DNA of 43,699 nt from Chitinophagaceae bacterium (lineage in GTDB: Bacteria; Bacteroidota; Bacteroidia; Chitinophagales; Chitinophagaceae), in assembly GCA_947372235.1 (NCBI GenBank), contig CANBSW010000015.1, forward strand, positions 1-43,699, read 5' to 3'. The notes under the pieces are model-generated. The model ran no database searches. It was not told the DNA's origin and saw only the letters and a program-made list of their open reading frames with translations. A program made the translations under genes and the position numbers. Shown in pieces: positions 16,278-24,469 of the stretch (position 1 is its first letter; every line of letters starts with the position of its first letter).

Positions 16278-17360
16278 TTAAGCATTAAACCCCAAATTCC
16301 TAATCAACTCCTCCGGCAATTTCGGCAATTTTTTTCTCTCAATTAAATAAGTAGATAAGCCCGAAAGATCCCGATATACATAATGTTTACTCATGGCACC
16401 TTCCAGATATCCGGCGCCTGAAGTATTTCCTGTTCCAACACGCATACCAATCATTCTTCGAACCATAATGAGGTGTTTGTGCCGCCAGTTACTCATCAGG
16501 TGATCGATCTCTATGAGTGAATCCAAAATCTGATAGGATGTTTGGAACATGGGAAAATCACGATATAACATAATGAACAAAGCAGCACGTAAAGCAGCAG
16601 GGGAGAAGTTACTTCGTAACCCATCCAACTGTTCTGCTGTAAAACCTTCTGGAGTTTTCTCAAAAAAAACATAATCAAAATCGTGAATCTTGTTTTGTTC
16701 TCTTTCTGTTAGTCCGGTATGGTAAATATTTCTGTAATCATTCCAAAATGGATGCAGTGATGATACATCAACAGATGATTGGTATTGTTTCCAGTATTCT
16801 TCAGTAAAAAATGGCATTCTCTCCAACCATGCGTTTACCAATTGCAATAAACTTTGTTGATCTTCTGTATCTGAAATATTCTTGTAATCTTCTTTTGTAA
16901 ATCCACCTTCATTCGTTCGTTTGTAATAATCTTTTTGGTGACGTTTGTCTAACTGCAATCCCAATCTCGCTTCTATCAAACGAAATTGCATACTTTGAAA
17001 ACCGGAAGAAGGGGTTAACAGATTCCTGAATTCTAAAAAATCAAGCGGTGTCATCGTGTCAAGTATATGCACCTGCTGATTCAAAAGCTGGATGATACTA
17101 ATTACCCTGTGAAGTCTGTGACGAACAAGATTAAGGTCTTCTGAATTATCATTGATTTTTTCCTGTGAAAAAATTTTCATGGCATAATCCAGTTCAAACA
17201 ATATTTGTTTGAACCATAATTCGTATGCCTGGTGAATAACGATGAATAACATTTCATCATGTGCAGGTTCATTCCCTTTTTCAAAACTTACCGGGTATTG
17301 TGCATCCAGTACTTTATCCAGCTGTAAATAGCTTCCGTAATACATTGCTTGCTTTTCCAT
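16278..17360 (-). CDS. kynA: Tryptophan 2,3-dioxygenase
   Basis: 360 residues. This heme enzyme opens the indole ring of tryptophan to N-formylkynurenine, the first step of the kynurenine pathway. AHDEMLFIVIHQAYELWFKQ contains the active-site His43, equivalent to His55 of the Xanthomonas enzyme. The heme-ligand His is in NWRHKHLIMVRRMIG, followed by the substrate-binding VGTGNTSGAGYLE. SSGFQSMQFRLIEARLGL is also diagnostic. No other kynurenine-pathway gene (kynB, kynU, kmo) is next to it, so it would serve tryptophan breakdown or feed a distant NAD pathway. Confidence 0.96.
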   Translation of the reverse strand: MEKQAMYYGSYLQLDKVLDAQYPVSFEKGNEPAHDEMLFIVIHQAYELWFKQILFELDYAMKIFSQEKINDNSEDLNLVRHRLHRVISIIQLLNQQVHILDTMTPLDFLEFRNLLTPSSGFQSMQFRLIEARLGLQLDKRHQKDYYKRTNEGGFTKEDYKNISDTEDQQSLLQLVNAWLERMPFFTEEYWKQYQSSVDVSSLHPFWNDYRNIYHTGLTEREQNKIHDFDYVFFEKTPEGFTAEQLDGLRSNFSPAALRAALFIMLYRDFPMFQTSYQILDSLIEIDHLMSNWRHKHLIMVRRMIGMRVGTGNTSGAGYLEGAMSKHYVYRDLSGLSTYLIERKKLPKLPEELIRNLGFNA

Positions 17361-17488
17361 ATAGGGCGATTAATGTTGCAAAGAAAAGCTTTGTTTAGAG
17401 AAAATGACTGCTTAGATAATTTCAAAAAATAACGAAAGATGTTTAATAATAATCTGATTGTAATACTGTTTTATGATAAATTTCAAAT

Positions 17489-18805
17489 CTAATCAACTGC
17501 CAGATCCTTTACGCCCAGTATCTTATACTCTTTATCCCTGAATAATAATTTGTACAAACCTTTTCGCAGATACAGATAATACAAGCCATTCGATGCATTA
17601 TTATAGGTTTGATCAGCGGGCACTGCCTGACTCACTGTTTTTTCATTATATTCTTTTTCGTAATACGCCTGAACCAAAAACAGGGATTTGAATGCAGGAT
17701 TAACCGGCGTTTCTTTTTTCCATCCATTCATATTCATCCAGGTTGGCCTGTTGTTGCGATAAATAGTGGGGGGATGAATTACATGGATATCATAAAAATA
17801 CAAGCCATATGGATCAATGGTTTTATCATTCTTTATTGCTACAACAGAATTGTTGAATGGATTTTTTTGTCGCCATTTATCATAGAACATGCCTGTGTAA
17901 GCATCTTTGCCGTTCTCCGACATTTCAGTCTGATCGATCGTTAATGGATCTATGCCTGAAATAATTTTGAAATAAGCTGCCATTGGAATCGGAATTCTTG
18001 TATCAGGTTTGGCTGCTTCCTGAATATGAACATATCCTGCGTGCACCAAAATTTTTGCAGATTTGTCTAATTTTTTAATTGTATTGTATAAATTTTCAGC
18101 CTGAGAATACTCTCTTTGTTGGGTAGTGGTGTGAGACGAAATGGTGTCTTCATACGAGATCAATGTATATCCTATTTCCAATGCTTTTCTTATCAGTTCG
18201 CCTGCAACAGGTTCGGCTGAATAGTAGCCGGTAAAAACCGTTGGCTTTGTAATTGCTTTTGCTGCAAAATGATCCAGCATTTCCATCGCCAGATAATGGA
18301 AACCCTGTTGGTATAATTCTTCAAGTAAGGATGCTGTAAATACACGATGCAAAGGTTTGTCGTGCGCTTCGTTGATCATAACAACCTTATTATTTTTTGT
18401 CTGACCGAGAATATATTTCCTTGCATCAGTATACGTAACTTCTTTTGCAAGATCTGTAAGTTGGTTGATCTCCAGTTTGGTTGAATCACTTAATTTTTCA
18501 AATGATAATTTTTCCAGTTCCAAAGTAGATGCATAATCGCCTGTAAAAGCTACTGCCTGACAAAGCTGATCGTAATACAAAGAAGTATCGGCTTTTAATA
18601 ATTTTTGTTCCTGAAAAAAAGCTTTGTACAGAGGATACAGGTAATGAAATCCATTTGTATAAAAATTTTCAAGATACAGGCTTGTATCTCCCGGCAATAC
18701 TTCTTTCTTTTTTGAATAGTTACGTAACTCTTTATATCCTTCGCTGAATTGGGCAAAGCTTCCGGTGCTGATCAAAATGAATAAAGCGGGTAACCATTTC
18801 CTCAT
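17489..18805 (-). CDS. Exported EreA/ChaN-like superfamily protein, function unknown
   Basis: 438 residues with a signal peptide (RKWLPALFILISTGSFAQ). The central region resembles the erythromycin-esterase/ChaN/TraB-like fold: VVMINEAHDKPLHRVFTASL contains the E-x-H motif, followed by YQQGFHYLAMEMLD and later ILVHAGYVHI. In relatives, conserved Glu and His residues in these segments form a metal or catalytic site. The N-terminal ~125 residues are helical and the C-terminal ~130 residues are beta-rich with many aromatics; neither is recognised. The substrate is unknown, and macrolide esterase activity should not be assumed. It starts 45 bases after the sirtuin stop codon, on the same strand. 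Confidence 0.75.
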   Translation of the reverse strand: MRKWLPALFILISTGSFAQFSEGYKELRNYSKKKEVLPGDTSLYLENFYTNGFHYLYPLYKAFFQEQKLLKADTSLYYDQLCQAVAFTGDYASTLELEKLSFEKLSDSTKLEINQLTDLAKEVTYTDARKYILGQTKNNKVVMINEAHDKPLHRVFTASLLEELYQQGFHYLAMEMLDHFAAKAITKPTVFTGYYSAEPVAGELIRKALEIGYTLISYEDTISSHTTTQQREYSQAENLYNTIKKLDKSAKILVHAGYVHIQEAAKPDTRIPIPMAAYFKIISGIDPLTIDQTEMSENGKDAYTGMFYDKWRQKNPFNNSVVAIKNDKTIDPYGLYFYDIHVIHPPTIYRNNRPTWMNMNGWKKETPVNPAFKSLFLVQAYYEKEYNEKTVSQAVPADQTYNNASNGLYYLYLRKGLYKLLFRDKEYKILGVKDLAVD

Positions 18806-18850
18806 GTAAAAGGTTTTTGCAAGGATACTATCTGTAATGTTAGTAAAAGC

Positions 18851-19585
18851 CTAAAGGTATTGCTGCAATCTTTTTTTTAACACCAGTATCCCTTCTGATG
18901 CGGTTGATTCAATGGCAGTAAGATTATTGACAGAGCGCGTATGAGGAATGTTCTTATCGATGATGTATTTCGGGATCTCATCAGCTGCTACATTTAACAA
19001 CCCGGCTGCGGGATATACTGCCAATGAAGTACCGATCACTACAAAAATATCTGCCATACTAACAATTTCCGCTGCGGGTTCTATCATTGGCACCGCTTCA
19101 TCAAACCAAACAATATGTGGTCGTAATTGAGCACCATCAGGTGCCAGATCTCCCATGTTAATATCGCCTTTAATATCATATATCATTCTCTCATCATAAT
19201 GCATCGAAGATCTCATCTTAAAGATCTGCCCATGCAAATGCAGCACATTTGAACTGCCGGCTCTTTCATGCAGGTCATCAATATTCTGTGTGATGATCTG
19301 TATAGCAAAATCTTTCTCCAGTTCGGCTAATCCATAATGTGCTGCATTGGGTTTTGCATTGGCAACATCTTTTCTACGCATATTATAAAAGTCCAAAACC
19401 ACTCCGGGATCTTTTTTCCAACCCCTTGGCGATGCTACTTCATAAATATCATACCCTTCCCATAATCCATCACTATCACGAAAAGTTTTTAATCCACTTT
19501 CTGCACTGATGCCTGCACCGGTTAATACAACCAATTTCTTTTTTGGAATCAGGGATTTGCCTGATTGATCTTTCTTTTCTTCCAT
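18851..19585 (-). CDS. Sir2 family NAD-dependent protein deacylase, zinc-less class III type
   Basis: 244 residues from the ATG at 19585 (MEEKKDQ); an ATG at 19624 would extend 13 residues further into the preceding gene. NAD-binding LTGAGISAESGLKTFRD, TQNIDDLHERAG and the catalytic His118 (LHLHG) are intact, as is IGTSLAVYPAAGL. Tyr67 and Arg70 in FYNMRRK match the YxxR pair that gives SIRT5-like enzymes preference for succinyl or malonyl lysine. The four zinc-binding Cys are absent; this reading frame contains no Cys at all. It overlaps the end of the DUF4349 gene by 37 bases, so the two are probably coupled. Confidence 0.93.
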   Translation of the reverse strand: MEEKKDQSGKSLIPKKKLVVLTGAGISAESGLKTFRDSDGLWEGYDIYEVASPRGWKKDPGVVLDFYNMRRKDVANAKPNAAHYGLAELEKDFAIQIITQNIDDLHERAGSSNVLHLHGQIFKMRSSMHYDERMIYDIKGDINMGDLAPDGAQLRPHIVWFDEAVPMIEPAAEIVSMADIFVVIGTSLAVYPAAGLLNVAADEIPKYIIDKNIPHTRSVNNLTAIESTASEGILVLKKRLQQYL

Positions 19586-20424
19586 ATTATTAAAGCAATT
19601 GTAGCTAGTAAAAGTAATGGCCATATAGTTACTAAGAAAATAAAGAAACTGCCAATTACTTTTACGCCACTGTTAAAACCATTGGTAGCCCTTGTCCAAA
19701 AACCTGTTTGGTCTTCTGTGGGAATATTGGGCTGCAGGTATTCAGCATAGCGCAAATGGATGGTGCTGTAAGCTGATTGGTGGGTCAGGTATTTTACCCT
19801 TCCGGATGCAGATTCAATAGATTCCTGTACGCCATTGATTTCCTGTTGTACGTCAAGAACCTCTTTCATATTTTTTGCATCTTTGAGCAGATCCAAATAC
19901 TTTTCGCGAACTTGTTTCTTTGCTTCTATGCGTGATCTGGTATCAACAATTTCCCCTGTTACTTCTTCACTGGTAATTTTTTTCTCGATCAGTTTAATAC
20001 TATCACCCGGTAATGAATTGATCAGATCTTCAAACTGATGAACCGGAACTTTAATGGTTAGCTGGTTGTTTTTCTGATCGTATCCCTGTGTTTGTTCTTC
20101 TTCCGAAATAAAGGCACCAAAATTTTTCAGGTTTTCGTGAATAGATTTGTTGAAGCCAGAATAGTCTTTCACTTCTAACCGGATGAATGCATTTTTGATG
20201 ATCTTTTTATTCCAGTCTTCTTTGTAAGCATTTTTGTTTGTGGGGATTGTTTCTGTTTTAGTTGTCTGTTTGTTTTGAGTGGGAGAAGAACCGGGGTCTT
20301 GTGGTTGCTCCCTATTCGCAGAAGCCTGATCTGTAGTGGCAGCTGCGTCTTTTTTTTGTTCGCTTGAATTACAGGCAAATACTAGCATGGCAATTACGGC
20401 CATGTAAATGGTTATGCGTTTCAT
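19549..20424 (-). CDS. DUF4349 domain lipoprotein with C-terminal membrane helix
   Basis: 291 residues. A lipoprotein signal (MAVIAMLVFAC, lipidated Cys about residue 18) is followed by a Gln/Thr/Lys-rich linker to about residue 65. The DUF4349 domain begins with IKNAFIRLEVKDYSGFNKSI and includes a helical coiled-coil stretch (about 160-205, RSRIEAKKQVREKYLDLLKD). A hydrophobic helix near residues 255-282 and a basic tail end the protein. This layout matches DUF4349 proteins of many bacteria, which have no established function. Its 3' end overlaps the start of the sirtuin gene. The transcript probably begins in the 20425-20571 spacer, downstream of the strong hairpin at 20572-20621. Confidence 0.9.
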   Translation of the reverse strand: MKRITIYMAVIAMLVFACNSSEQKKDAAATTDQASANREQPQDPGSSPTQNKQTTKTETIPTNKNAYKEDWNKKIIKNAFIRLEVKDYSGFNKSIHENLKNFGAFISEEEQTQGYDQKNNQLTIKVPVHQFEDLINSLPGDSIKLIEKKITSEEVTGEIVDTRSRIEAKKQVREKYLDLLKDAKNMKEVLDVQQEINGVQESIESASGRVKYLTHQSAYSTIHLRYAEYLQPNIPTEDQTGFWTRATNGFNSGVKVIGSFFIFLVTIWPLLLLATIALIIWKKRKINQANP

Positions 20425-20571
20425 ACATCAATTTTTAAAATGAATAAAATAGAAACCCAATAGCGGCCGGTATTACTGAATACTTTTTTCTGTTAAAATG
20501 TAACCATTGAGGGTAGTTAAAGAAATGAGAAAGCGCATTATTGTTTTTTGAAAAGAGGGGGAAGTGTTTAG

Positions 20572-20621
20572 AAAATAAAAAGGTGTCGGGTCGCTTTAGC
20601 GACCCGACACCTTTTTATTTT
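20572..20621. terminator. Bidirectional terminator, 23-bp perfect stem
   Basis: The arms 20572-20594 and 20599-20621 are perfect inverted copies around the loop TTTA. The GC core GGTGTCGGGTCGC is flanked by an A-rich left end and a T-rich right end, so both strands show stem plus U-tract. It lies 22 bases after the EVE gene stop on the minus strand and before the DUF4349 gene. It is the clearest intrinsic terminator in the window. Confidence 0.9.
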
Positions 20622-20643
20622 CGAGTATTATATACTATTGAAA

Positions 20644-21048
20644 TTATTTAGCCATCTCCATCACAATATCCCATTCCTCTTCTCTCACTGCTCCAACAGA
20701 TAACCTGCCCAATCTTACCAGATCCATATTTGCCAAACGTGCATCTGCTTTAATTTGCACAAGACTAACCGGCTTCTTTAGTTTTTTAAGCGGTTTAAAA
20801 TCAACCACCAGCCATGCAGGATCTGTTGTGGTAGGATCCTGGTAAGACTCTTTTACAACTTTGGCAATCCCTACAATTTCCATTCCTTCATTGCTGTGGT
20901 ACCAGAAAGCCAGATCACCTTTTTTCATGGAACGCAAATTATTGCGGGCCGCATAGTTGCGCACCCCATTCCAAAAAGTTCCGCCTTCTGCAACAAACTG
21001 ATCCCAACTGTAGGCGGATGGCTCGGATTTGATTAACCAATAACCCAT
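20644..21048 (-). CDS. EVE domain protein
   Basis: 134 residues, one complete EVE domain of the PUA-like fold. It starts GYWLIKSEPSAYSWDQFV, the standard opening of the family, followed by WNGVRNYAARNNLRSMKKGD, which forms the ligand cage, and LAFWYHSNEGMEIVGIAKVV. EVE domains bind modified bases in DNA or RNA; homologues sit both in defence proteins and in housekeeping settings. Here it is a stand-alone domain between a LutA-like gene and the strong terminator, which favours a housekeeping role. The bound modification is unknown. Confidence 0.95.
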   Translation of the reverse strand: MGYWLIKSEPSAYSWDQFVAEGGTFWNGVRNYAARNNLRSMKKGDLAFWYHSNEGMEIVGIAKVVKESYQDPTTTDPAWLVVDFKPLKKLKKPVSLVQIKADARLANMDLVRLGRLSVGAVREEEWDIVMEMAK

Positions 21049-21050
21049 GG

Positions 21051-21194
21051 TAATTAAGAATTAGAAATTAAGAATTAAGAATTTCAAATTGTTATAATGT
21101 AAGATGTTTGCAATGAAACTATATAAATGTAAACATTGATTCCGCCAGTCAAATCCACAGTAATTTTTAATTATTAATTTCTAATTCTTAATTA
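21051..21194. repeat. AT-rich inverted repeat flush with flanking genes
   Basis: Arms 21051-21071 and 21174-21194 are perfect 21-base inverted copies built from AATTAAGAATTA-like words, and more partial copies of the words follow inside. The right arm includes the stop codon of the LutA-like gene (21192-21194), and the left arm begins 2 bases before the EVE start codon, so the element fills the whole spacer. Confidence 0.8.
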
Positions 21195-21908
21195 AAAACT
21201 AGCCAGCACATCTGCCAAATGCAACACCTTCAACCCTGTTCCTTTGTGTTTGTTGCAGCCATCTATATGCATCAGGCAACTCATATCGGTACTGATCAGG
21301 AATTCTGCACCGGTATCACTTGCATTGTTCACTTTCTGATCGCCCATGGCAATGCTGATGGGTTCGAATTTTACGGCGAACGTACCTCCAAAACCGCAAC
21401 AGGTTTCTACATCGGCCATCTCTACCAGTTCAAGACCTTTTACTTTACTGAGTAGCTGACGGGGTTCTTTTTTGATCTTACATTCCCGCAATGCGGCACA
21501 ACTGTCGTGATAAGTGGCTTTGCCATTAAAAGTGGCCCCAAAATCATCTACTTTTAAAATATGAATCAGGAATTCTGAAAACTCAAACGTTCTCTCAGCC
21601 GTTTTTTTTGCAATTACAGATGAAGGAGAGTTTTCAAATAATTTAGTATAATAATTTCTTACAAATCCAACACAACTGGCGCTGGGTGCAACAATATAAT
21701 CAGCTCCTGAAAAATCGTCAAGAAATTTATTGCATACCTCTTTTGCTTCTCCCCAAAATCCTGCATTAAAAGCGGGTTGCCCGCAGCAGGTTTGTCCGGT
21801 ATTGTATGATACCGTACATCCTGCTTTCTCCAGCACCTTCACCATATTAAATGCTACTTGTGGATATAACTGGTCTACAAAACAGGGTATGAATAATTGT
21901 ACATTCAT
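21192..21908 (-). CDS. LutA/YkgE-type (Fe-S)-binding protein
   Basis: 238 residues with two CCG (cysteine-rich) domains. The first has Cys9 in FIPCFVDQLYPQ and GQTCCGQPAFNAGF; the second has YHDSCAALRECK and ETCCGFGGTFAVKFEP. These cysteines bind an iron-sulfur or related cluster in heterodisulfide-reductase-like proteins. The best-known relative is LutA, part of the LutABC lactate oxidation complex; no lutB or lutC is present here, so lactate use is not shown. It follows ribH by 17 bases and is likely the last gene of the TPR-ribH-lutA transcript. It is cytoplasmic. Confidence 0.9.
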   Translation of the reverse strand: MNVQLFIPCFVDQLYPQVAFNMVKVLEKAGCTVSYNTGQTCCGQPAFNAGFWGEAKEVCNKFLDDFSGADYIVAPSASCVGFVRNYYTKLFENSPSSVIAKKTAERTFEFSEFLIHILKVDDFGATFNGKATYHDSCAALRECKIKKEPRQLLSKVKGLELVEMADVETCCGFGGTFAVKFEPISIAMGDQKVNNASDTGAEFLISTDMSCLMHIDGCNKHKGTGLKVLHLADVLASF

Positions 21909-21925
21909 AATTAGTGACTTTGAAA

Positions 21926-22408
21926 TTATTTTTTCAGTTTCCTGTTTAATGCGATCATTTTAATGGCTGTAATGGCAGATTCTTCTCCTTTGTGCCCATG
22001 TTTTCCGCCAATGCGTTCCATCGCCTGTTCTTCATTATCAACTGTTAATACCCCAAAGATCACCGGTACATCTAACGAAAGATTTAATTGCACTACACCA
22101 TCCGTTACTGCCTTGCATACATAATCAAAATGAGGTGTATCTCCGCGTATCACGGTTCCTAATGTGATATAGGCATCCGGTAAAATCGGGGTATAGGTAT
22201 AATGATTTTTTACTGTGAATGGAATTTCAAATGCACCGGGTACCGTTAAGGTTTTACAACCAACATTATTTGCTTTCAGGATCTTCTTTACACCTGCTTC
22301 CAGTTTGTTAATGATAGAAGCATTCCACTCTGTTTTTATAATAATAACAAAGGCATCCTTAATTAACGGGATGCCTTTGTTTACGGATGTATTTCCTTTA
22401 GTAGCCAT
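21926..22408 (-). CDS. ribH: 6,7-dimethyl-8-ribityllumazine synthase
   Basis: 160 residues, the normal length. This enzyme joins 5-amino-6-ribitylaminouracil and dihydroxybutanone phosphate in the penultimate step of riboflavin synthesis, often as a 60-subunit capsid. Recognised motifs are IKTEWNASI near the N-terminus, the substrate loop TVPGAFEIP, GTVIRGDTPHFDYVCKAV with the catalytic His, and VPVIFGVLTVDNEEQA. It begins 13 bases after the TPR protein gene and is followed by the LutA-like gene. No other riboflavin gene or FMN riboswitch is seen nearby. Confidence 0.97.
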   Translation of the reverse strand: MATKGNTSVNKGIPLIKDAFVIIIKTEWNASIINKLEAGVKKILKANNVGCKTLTVPGAFEIPFTVKNHYTYTPILPDAYITLGTVIRGDTPHFDYVCKAVTDGVVQLNLSLDVPVIFGVLTVDNEEQAMERIGGKHGHKGEESAITAIKMIALNRKLKK

Positions 22409-22421
22409 TGCTTACACTTTG

Positions 22422-23090
22422 CTAATTTTTTTCAATGCTCAAACGGTTGATGTATTTATCAGCCTGAAATCCTTTCTCTGTTTTTGGAAATTTATCTTTC
22501 AGTTCTTTGTACAGATCAAGTGCTTCTTTGGTTTTGCCGGCAGTTTCTTCCAGTAAAGCTGCACGAAAAAGATATTCAGAAGAATTGCTTTCGTCTGTAT
22601 CTAATGTATTTGCAGCTTTCTTATAACTTTCAACGGCTTCTTCTTTTTTATTCAATTCAGAATAAGCATCTCCCAAACAGCCATAAGCCATTACCTGAAT
22701 CTGTTTTGCATTGCTTGAAAAATCTTTCAGGTATTTAACAGCGTTATTAAAATCGCCCAGTTTCAAATAACTAACACCAGCATAATATTTAGCAAGATTA
22801 GCTGCCTTGGTTCCCCCAAAATTATTGATCACATTTAAAACACCTTTGGCCTGGCCATCACCATTCAATACAAGATTGGATGAATCCATAGCAAAATATT
22901 TCTCAGATTTAAAAAGTGCTTCAGATGCTTTTTCTTCTTTTGGTTTTGCAATGTATTCGTTGTACCCATACCAGCCGCCGCCGCCAATTACAATTACGGC
23001 AATAACAACCAGAACCGGTTTCTGAAATTTCTCCCAAAAGCCCTGCACTTTTACCAGGGTATCATTCATTTCTTCGTGCTTATCAGTCAT
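22422..23090 (-). CDS. Membrane-anchored tetratricopeptide repeat protein
   Basis: 222 residues. A short cytoplasmic N-terminus is followed by one transmembrane helix (about 28-46, KPVLVVIAVIVIGGGGWYGY) and a periplasmic region with TPR-like repeats: AKYYAGVSYLKLGDFNNAVK, YGCLGDAYSELNKKEEAVES, and FRAALLEETAGKTKEALDLY. The layout matches YfgM-like ancillary proteins of the Sec translocon or chaperone network, though the sequence alone cannot prove this role. It heads the transcript leading to ribH, 13 bases downstream. A second Met at residue 8 is an alternative start. Confidence 0.88.
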   Translation of the reverse strand: MTDKHEEMNDTLVKVQGFWEKFQKPVLVVIAVIVIGGGGWYGYNEYIAKPKEEKASEALFKSEKYFAMDSSNLVLNGDGQAKGVLNVINNFGGTKAANLAKYYAGVSYLKLGDFNNAVKYLKDFSSNAKQIQVMAYGCLGDAYSELNKKEEAVESYKKAANTLDTDESNSSEYLFRAALLEETAGKTKEALDLYKELKDKFPKTEKGFQADKYINRLSIEKN

Positions 23091-23100
23091 ACTGTTTTTT

Positions 23101-23200
23101 TTGTGTTGTGAATTGTGAGTTGTGAGTAGTCAGTAGTTAGTGGTCAATAGTGAAAATCAATAAAACAATTACTCACAACTAACTACTCGCTACGCACAAT
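23101..23200. repeat. Simple-word inverted repeat (TTGTGA / TCACAA)
   Basis: The left part repeats TTGTGA and GTAGT words; the right part (about 23168-23200) carries complementary ACTCACAACTAACTACTCGC. The inverted match is imperfect. A 22-base piece at 23111-23132 recurs with one mismatch at 29076-29097, so the sequence is dispersed. It fills the spacer between pdhA and the TPR gene. Confidence 0.6.
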
Positions 23201-23202
23201 AT

Positions 23203-24198
23203 TTAATCTTCGTCAAATACATAATTGGTATCCATGTAAACATCTTTCAGCAATTCGCTGTCATCCGGCCAAGGACTTTCTTCAGCAAATTTTACGCTTT
23301 CTTCTACCACTGCAGCAATACGTGCATCAATAGCGGCCAGATCTGCTTCAGAGCCATAGGAATTTTCAAGGATCGTTGTTTTTACTTTATTGATCGGATC
23401 CTGGTTCTTATACTCATCTACTTCTTCTTTGGAGCGGTATTTCTGCGGATCTGATATTGAATGACCTTTATATCGATAAGTTTTCAATTCCAACAGGGTA
23501 GGGCCGTCTCCCTCACGGGCTCTTTTAACGGCTCTGGCAACGCTTTCGTGAACAGCTTCCGGTGTCATTCCATCAACCATATCAGCGGGCATTTCATACG
23601 CATCTGCCAGCTTATAGATATCAACTACATTACTGGTACGTTCTACAGAAGTACCCATTGCATAGTTGTTATTTTCACAGATAAAAATCACCGGTAATTT
23701 CCACAGCATGGCCAAATTAAAGGTCTCATGCAAAATACCCTGACGGGAAGCCCCATCACCAAAAAAGCAAAGCACCACATTCTGGGTTCCTTTGTATTTT
23801 TCAGCAAAGGCAAGTCCTGCACCGGTACCTATCTGAGCACCTACAATACCATGACCGCCAAAAAAATGGTGTTCTGTACTGAAAAAGTGCATACTGCCAC
23901 CTTTTCCCTTAGAACATCCGGTCGCTTTACCATACAATTCAGCCATACATGAATTGGCACTCATGCCTTTGGCTAGTCCTAAACCATGGTCGCGGTAAGC
24001 GGTAATAAACGGATCTTCAGGTCCGGTTGCCGTCATACAACCCGCTGCAATTGCTTCCTGTCCTATATAGGCATGGAAGAAACCACGGATCTTTCCGGCC
24101 ATTTTGTACATTTCTTCGGCCTTTAACTCGAACTGACGAATCATCTGCATCAATTCATACCAATAGAGGTAGGTTTCTTTTGAAAATTTGGTTGCCAC
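23203..24198 (-). CDS. pdhA: Pyruvate dehydrogenase E1 component, alpha subunit
   Basis: 331 residues. E1 decarboxylates pyruvate with thiamine diphosphate and passes the acetyl group to E2. The cofactor motif runs from GDGASRQGILHETFNLAM to ENNNYAMGTSVERTS. IRGFFHAYIGQEAIAAGCMT and HGLGLAKGMS are typical of the alpha subunit, and TYRYKGHSISDPQKYRSKEE forms the active-site loop. The start is GTG; a stop lies directly upstream in frame. The promoter element at 24219-24226 fits a short leader. The beta subunit gene is not adjacent, as is common in Bacteroidota. Confidence 0.96.
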   Translation of the reverse strand: MATKFSKETYLYWYELMQMIRQFELKAEEMYKMAGKIRGFFHAYIGQEAIAAGCMTATGPEDPFITAYRDHGLGLAKGMSANSCMAELYGKATGCSKGKGGSMHFFSTEHHFFGGHGIVGAQIGTGAGLAFAEKYKGTQNVVLCFFGDGASRQGILHETFNLAMLWKLPVIFICENNNYAMGTSVERTSNVVDIYKLADAYEMPADMVDGMTPEAVHESVARAVKRAREGDGPTLLELKTYRYKGHSISDPQKYRSKEEVDEYKNQDPINKVKTTILENSYGSEADLAAIDARIAAVVEESVKFAEESPWPDDSELLKDVYMDTNYVFDED

Positions 24199-24218
24199 TC
24201 AGCTAAATTTTAGAGGGG

Positions 24219-24226
24219 CAAATATA
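24219..24226 (-). promoter_or_regulatory. Bacteroidota-type -7 element for pdhA
   Basis: TATATTTG on the minus strand matches the Bacteroidota -7 consensus TAnnTTTG and lies 20 bases before the pdhA GTG. A convincing -33 element was not identified. Confidence 0.55.
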
Positions 24227-24347
24227 GGGGGAAAAGTTTGGAGTTTGGTGTTTGTGGCTGGGAGTTTACAGGCAAATAGAGAGTGATTTTGACTGTTATC
24301 CACAGTTCGGGAGAAAAGAATAGATGAATAAGGAACAGATGAACAAG

Positions 24348-24394
24348 GAACAGAGGAATGATGAAGTGCTGTGACGTTCATCATTCATCTGTTC
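24348..24394. repeat. GAACAGATGAATGATGAA hairpin, copy 1
   Basis: Arms 24348-24365 and 24377-24394 are 18-base inverted copies with one mismatch, around an 11-base loop. Further AAGGAACAGATGAA words precede the left arm from about 24325. This copy lies in the divergent spacer between pdhA and the thioredoxin-like gene, where a terminator is not expected. Related copies lie at 25707-25820 and 27220-27395. Confidence 0.75.
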
Positions 24395-24469
24395 CCATCT
24401 CTTGCCGCCAATCCAAAAAATTACATTTTTTGCCCATATTTTTTTATATTGTAATCTTAAATCATATTT

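Noticed and set aside
21192..21908. A lactate utilisation operon (lutABC)
   Set aside because: Only the LutA-like gene is present; its neighbours are ribH and EVE, so the pathway cannot be claimed.
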